Assembly: GCA_937906795.1 (NCBI GenBank) | Contig: CALCUQ010000091.1 | Span: 1-9,183, forward strand | Direction of reading: 5' to 3' | Source: an uncultured Bacteroidales bacterium | GTDB lineage: Bacteria > Bacteroidota > Bacteroidia > Bacteroidales > UBA932 | Length of the DNA: 9,183 nucleotides | Notes under the pieces: model-generated | Seen by the model: the letters and a program-made list of their open reading frames with translations, nothing else | What the model was told of the DNA's origin: nothing | Databases searched by the model: none | In this document: positions 6,901 to 9,183 of the stretch, piece by piece | Numbering within the stretch: position 1 is the first letter of the stretch | How the letters are laid out: the number at the start of each line of letters is the position of its first letter | Translations under genes and position numbers: made by a program

Positions 6901-7492
6901 GATACAGCATCTGGTAAGGATGAAGAATATGGGTGTTGAGGGATGGGAAGACAAGTTTGAAGATGCCGCAAAATCGATTCTTGAGCAAATTAATATTTTG
7001 TCAAATACAGCCTCTGAGTTTTCAAGTTTTGCCAAGTTCTATTATGAAGAGACAGTGCAAATGAATCTGGCAGAGGTAATAAATGAGCAGAAGATATTTT
7101 TTGATACAAGAGACAATATTAGAATCATATATGATTATTGTCACAAGAATTGTATAGTTAATGCAAGAAAAGGACAGATTATTAGAGTTCTTGTAAATCT
7201 AATATCAAATGCGATACAAGCTCTTGAAGATACGCAACTTGGCTATATAAGAATTATGCTCAAGGAGCAGGATAACTTTTATCTTGTAAGTATTGAGGAC
7301 AATGGACCTGGTGTAAAACCAGAGGATGAAAAGAAACTCTTTAAGCCTAACTTTACAACCAAGAGCAGTGGTACAGGGTTGGGACTTGCAATATGCAGGA
7401 ATATTATAGATCAGAGTGGCGGAAAGATATTCTACTCAAAATCTGATCTGGGTGGAGCCAATTTCTCGTTTACACTTCCAAAGGCAAAATAA
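3908..7492 (+). CDS. Large multi-pass membrane sensor histidine kinase, HAMP-HisKA-HATPase, NtrY-like core
   Basis: This 1194-residue protein is an inner-membrane sensor kinase that should autophosphorylate on H986. Hydrophobic segments near residues 21-38, 229-249, 256-276, 293-318, 337-362, 380-405, 414-438, 677-699, 720-746 and 889-911 give ten membrane passes; basic clusters (RRRNWK at 250, KFRKK at 318, RYRR at 407, RMRRWGR at 699) fit the positive-inside rule. This places three regions outside the cytoplasm: about 40-228, 440-675 and 748-888. The third contains SLYAPIFNGDGKLLAIVNI, suggestive of a PAS/Cache-like sensor. HAMP follows at about 911-965, the H-box MARQIAHEIKNPLTPMSLKI at 980-999, N-box NLISNAIQAL at 1097-1106, G1 EDNGPG at 1130-1135, F-box FKPNF at 1145-1149 and G2 GTGLGL at 1155-1160. 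The HEIKNPLTP wording resembles NtrY-type kinases, whose partners are often sigma54 activators, but no response regulator is in the window. The start overlaps the rlmH stop by one base. Ligand unknown. Confidence 0.93.
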   Translation: MSEVKHMFMYRIKDFCKKFSVSILFASAIFLLLLSYVIPDGDNLANEVKALQDKIHKRQEILHKYVSQVSDIPVDKWIEIEDFPRDMVIYRYHEDTLQSWINQFPIANDEVDVLNLWYRINHLTTKSQFNTPLAYLGEREQYVNLGSAWYVVKVYKEGRTKIISGLLIKTDYLSDNSILENNINPQFGISRKLVLSPLSYDSGYVVKSLNDDPLFTVVGDITAGFNPYVTLFRVIAIILVGAGLYVYMLRRRNWKSFLFYLLGISLLWGVSYRLGILLRYIYPMFSPNIYADTGLFVSFGAFLINNIYVFLLVLGFYKFRKKVVNFTIKAKRALKSTILSSIFVFILLLCLYIQYVFSSLIFNSNIALELYRLQELNIYSVLAYLSFGLLFAALLLMIQFLVPLFTRYRRNTLYTARFIFVYILLISVYTLVIVSVLGNQKESSRARVWTNKLSVERDIGLELQLRSIEGKLMSDQTFGAMLSFPEGGANLVRNRLEETYLAGISQKYQITLTLCKPNDMLLDSKWQQLIDCNNYFNTLIHNGIPLSDGSRFFFLNNLKGRVSYLGVMTYETTNGPMNLYIQMDSRFTKDVVGYPALLFNYKPSDNVSMPREYSYGKYLDGRLVAYRGKYNYSILLEETGFESGFSVKKTADGYLHYVNVSSADNIIIVSRPRRTSFVYLVSFSYLMLFYSAILFMVVRMRRWGRTNLKRNLSRNSFRNNITFLIIVSLVVTLLCLGFGSVWFCMNFYKESNRMQMEEKLQTIQTTLSDICERTEDYTGVSNSSVIQAMERMANNTHADINLYDPHGKLIRTTQSEMFDRYLLSSRMNAQAYKQIVIEHKNKVFNDEVLGNLKYYSLYAPIFNGDGKLLAIVNIPYFSKDSDFTLEASEIIAAIVNIYIILLILAIFGGSTLANQISKPLAEISRKMQHLDVVKKAEHIDYESDDELGDLVRSYNKMVDDVESTAAKLAQSEREQAWSEMARQIAHEIKNPLTPMSLKIQHLVRMKNMGVEGWEDKFEDAAKSILEQINILSNTASEFSSFAKFYYEETVQMNLAEVINEQKIFFDTRDNIRIIYDYCHKNCIVNARKGQIIRVLVNLISNAIQALEDTQLGYIRIMLKEQDNFYLVSIEDNGPGVKPEDEKKLFKPNFTTKSSGTGLGLAICRNIIDQSGGKIFYSKSDLGGANFSFTLPKAK

Positions 7493-7540
7493 ATTCATAC
7501 TATAAATCTCCCACCCAAAGACATGGTTGGGGACTTGTAA

Positions 7541-7572
7541 AAAAATGAGGCTACCATGGCAGCCTCATTTTT
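7541..7572. terminator. Bidirectional intrinsic terminator between the histidine kinase and der
   Basis: A 12-bp perfect stem (AAAAATGAGGCT at 7541-7552 with AGCCTCATTTTT at 7561-7572) encloses the 8-nt ACCATGGC, whose CCATGG core is itself palindromic, so the 32 bp form an inverted repeat with one mismatched pair. On the plus strand the right arm ends in five T; on the minus strand the corresponding arm continues as seven T. It lies 48 nt after the kinase stop and 5 nt after the der stop on the other strand, the classic place for a shared terminator of two converging units. Confidence 0.88.
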
Positions 7573-7577
7573 GTATG

Positions 7578-8885
7578 TTACTTTTGTCTTAAGAAAATCT
7601 GGATTGGAACTCCATGGAAATTGAAATGTTCTCTCAATCTGTTTTCCAGGAATCTCTTGTATGGGTCTCTTACATATTGAGGCAAATTGCAGAAGAATGC
7701 AAATGAAGGACTCGGACTTGGTAATTGAGTTACAAATTTGATTCTTATGTATTTGCCCTTTAAAGCAGGTGGAGGATAGTTCTCAATCTCAGGGAGCATT
7801 GCTTCATTTAGTTTGCTGGTTGGAATCTTACGTGAATAGTTGTCGTAAACTTCTACTGCAGCTTTTAACACGTCGTAGATTCTCTGTTTGTTTATAACAG
7901 AGGTAAAAATAATAGGAACATCATTAAATGGTGCAATCCTTTTAAGAATATCATCCTTAAATGCTTTCATTGTATTGTTGTCTTTTTCAATTGTATCCCA
8001 TTTGTTGACAACAATAACAACCCCCTTTTTATTTCTTTGGATCAGATTATATATAGCCATATCCTGAGCCTCTACTCCAGCTTGTGCATCAATCATAAGA
8101 ATACATACATCTGAATTCTCAATGGATCTTACTGCACGCATTACTGAGTAGAACTCCAGATCTTCTTTGACTTTAGTCTTTTTTCTTAGTCCGGCTGTGT
8201 CAACAAGCATAAAATTGTACCCAAACTTATTGTAGTGGGTTGCAATTGAATCTCTTGTTGTACCGGCAATGTTTGTTACAATATTTCTCTCCTCACCAAG
8301 AAGTGCATTGGTCATAGAAGATTTACCAACATTTGGTTTTCCTACAATGGTAATTCTTGGAATATCTTCCTCCTGTTCTGCCGGAGCAGATTCTGCCGGC
8401 ATTAGAGAGCAAATTTTATCCAGTAAATCACCGGTATTTCCACCGCTTGCTGCCGCTATGCAGAAAGGTTCACCCAGACCAAGAGAGTTGAACTCATATG
8501 CCCCATACATCTTGTCTCCGGTGTCAACTTTGTTCACAGCAAGAACTACAGGCTTTTTGCATCTTCTAAGAATAGCTGCAATCTCGCTATCATAGTCTGT
8601 AATGCCGGTTTCTACCTCGCATAGAAAAAGAATCACATCTGCCTCATCAATGGCAAGAGTAACTTGTTTCCTTATTTCTCCCTCAAAGATATCGTCTGAG
8701 TTGCTGGTGTATCCACCTGTGTCAACTACAGAAAACTCTTTTCCACACCACTCGGCTTTACCATAGTGCCTATCTCTGGTTACGCCAGCCGTTTCATCAA
8801 CAATGGCTTGTCTCATTCCAACAAGTCTGTTAAATAGGGTTGACTTACCTACATTAGGTCTCCCCACAATTGCTAAAATTCCCAT
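7578..8885 (-). CDS. der: Ribosome assembly GTPase Der (EngA)
   Basis: Der is an essential GTPase with two tandem G domains and a C-terminal KH-like domain that acts in maturation of the 50S ribosomal subunit. The protein has 435 residues, typical for the family outside enterobacteria. G domain 1 shows GRPNVGKST at 8-16, ETAGVTRDRHYG at 31-42 (switch I), DTGG at 55-58 and NKVD at 118-121; after an acidic linker (about 163-175) G domain 2 shows GKPNVGKSS at 182-190, AGTTRDS at 207-213, DTAG at 229-232 and NKWD at 294-297. The KH-like domain has the conserved ENYPPPALKGKYIRIKF at 368-384 and ends in FHGVPIQIFLRQK. All nucleotide-binding motifs are intact. The ATG at 8885 gives the family N-terminus MGILAIVGRPNVGKST. 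Transcription runs left into the shared terminator. A small cysteine-rich ORF ends 20 nt upstream on the same strand, so the two may be co-transcribed; era, a frequent neighbour in Bacteroidetes as I recall, is not in the window. Confidence 0.98.
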   Translation of the reverse strand: MGILAIVGRPNVGKSTLFNRLVGMRQAIVDETAGVTRDRHYGKAEWCGKEFSVVDTGGYTSNSDDIFEGEIRKQVTLAIDEADVILFLCEVETGITDYDSEIAAILRRCKKPVVLAVNKVDTGDKMYGAYEFNSLGLGEPFCIAAASGGNTGDLLDKICSLMPAESAPAEQEEDIPRITIVGKPNVGKSSMTNALLGEERNIVTNIAGTTRDSIATHYNKFGYNFMLVDTAGLRKKTKVKEDLEFYSVMRAVRSIENSDVCILMIDAQAGVEAQDMAIYNLIQRNKKGVVIVVNKWDTIEKDNNTMKAFKDDILKRIAPFNDVPIIFTSVINKQRIYDVLKAAVEVYDNYSRKIPTSKLNEAMLPEIENYPPPALKGKYIRIKFVTQLPSPSPSFAFFCNLPQYVRDPYKRFLENRLREHFNFHGVPIQIFLRQK

Positions 8886-8905
8886 ATATAAAATCTATTC
8901 TTGTT

Positions 8906-9106
8906 TTAACAGTCCATACCGCAACTGCCACAATCAGATGTGCAGTTTTCAGGTAATTTCCTGTTTCTGTTTTTCTTGCTCCAAAGTTTTCTCTCTTCAA
9001 CCTTAGCACATTGGATCCCTTTTTTGCGCAGAGGTTTGTTGTTTTCTATTTCTGTGTCGGGAAACTTACCATCTTTCCTGAATATTATATTAAAACAAAG
9101 GCCCAA
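8906..9106 (-). CDS. Small cysteine-rich protein upstream of der, start uncertain, possibly 5'-truncated
   Basis: This 66-residue reading frame ends 20 nt before der on the same strand. It reads as a short hydrophobic start (LGLCFNIIF) followed by a basic turn FRKDGKFPDTEIENNK, then KPLRKKGIQCAKVEERKLW, a lysine/arginine-rich stretch, and a C-terminal NCTSDCGSCGMDC with the spacing C-x3-C-x2-C-x3-C. The layout (membrane anchor, cytoplasmic basic segment, cysteine tail) recalls small single-pass membrane proteins of Bacteroidetes, but I cannot name a family, and no function is claimed. No ATG lies in frame before the C-terminal end; the only usual alternative start is the TTG at 9106, and the frame closes upstream with TAA at 9119-9121. 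The hydrophobic part is only about 9-13 residues, short for a membrane helix, so the gene may be broken or mis-sequenced at its 5' end. The ATG at 9114 is in another frame and stops after nine codons. The cysteine pattern suggests metal or Fe-S binding, or disulfides. Confidence 0.45.
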   Translation of the reverse strand: MGLCFNIIFRKDGKFPDTEIENNKPLRKKGIQCAKVEERKLWSKKNRNRKLPENCTSDCGSCGMDC

Positions 9107-9183
9107 ATATTCATATAATTATTCTTTTAATGAGACAAGGATGCTAAGACAGATTGTTTTAGTACCTGTTAATAACAATGAAG

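Noticed and set aside
8269..8595. 108-codon plus-strand open frame inside der
   Set aside because: It lies wholly antisense to the conserved Der G domains and shows no protein-like motif of its own.
9130..9147. ATG at 9130 on the plus strand as a gene start
   Set aside because: It reaches a TAA after five codons.
1..9183. Mobile elements, CRISPR arrays, tRNAs, toxin-antitoxin or defence genes
   Set aside because: No direct repeat arrays, transposase or integrase motifs, tRNA-like cloverleaf, or defence-type domains were seen on either strand; gene order and composition look like ordinary core chromosome.

Overview
The window is an AT-rich chromosomal segment made mostly of housekeeping genes. 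It looks like a member of the Bacteroidota, most likely Bacteroidales. The reasons are the TAnnTTTG-type promoter boxes immediately upstream of cmk and rlmH, a DUF4783-type secreted protein next to rlmH, a Der GTPase with the wording I associate with Bacteroidetes (NLPQYVRDPYKRFLENRLRE near its C-terminus), and a short Ppx/GppA protein without an HD domain. The genus cannot be read from the sequence. There is no tRNA, rRNA, CRISPR array, transposase, integrase or phage gene, and no stretch over 300 bases without a gene.

Layout, left to right. Positions 1-1357 (+): the 3' part of a SAM-dependent O-methyltransferase gene, then a Ppx/GppA phosphatase 4 nt later. Positions 1378-2987 (+): a likely promoter, then cmk (cytidylate kinase) and ispH (last step of the MEP isoprenoid pathway) only 2 nt apart. 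Positions 2960-3355 (-): a small secreted DUF4783-type protein on the opposite strand, whose end overlaps the end of ispH by 28 nt. Positions 3399-7492 (+): a promoter, rlmH (23S rRNA methyltransferase), and a 1194-residue multi-pass histidine kinase that overlaps rlmH by one base (TAATG). Positions 7541-7572: a near-perfect inverted repeat that can act as a terminator for both converging units. Positions 7578-9106 (-): der (tandem-GTPase ribosome assembly factor), preceded 20 nt upstream by a small cysteine-rich ORF whose 5' end looks abnormal. The last 77 bases are too short to assign.

Functionally the segment covers nucleotide supply (Cmk), isoprenoid synthesis (IspH), polyphosphate or guanosine pentaphosphate metabolism (Ppx/GppA), ribosome maturation (RlmH, Der) and envelope sensing (the kinase, the DUF4783 protein). 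I see no dedicated novel system. The items most worth a second look are the kinase, with ten predicted membrane segments and three large extracytoplasmic regions, coupled to rlmH; the two promoters placed so close to their ATGs that the mRNAs would be leaderless; and the cysteine-rich small ORF ahead of der.
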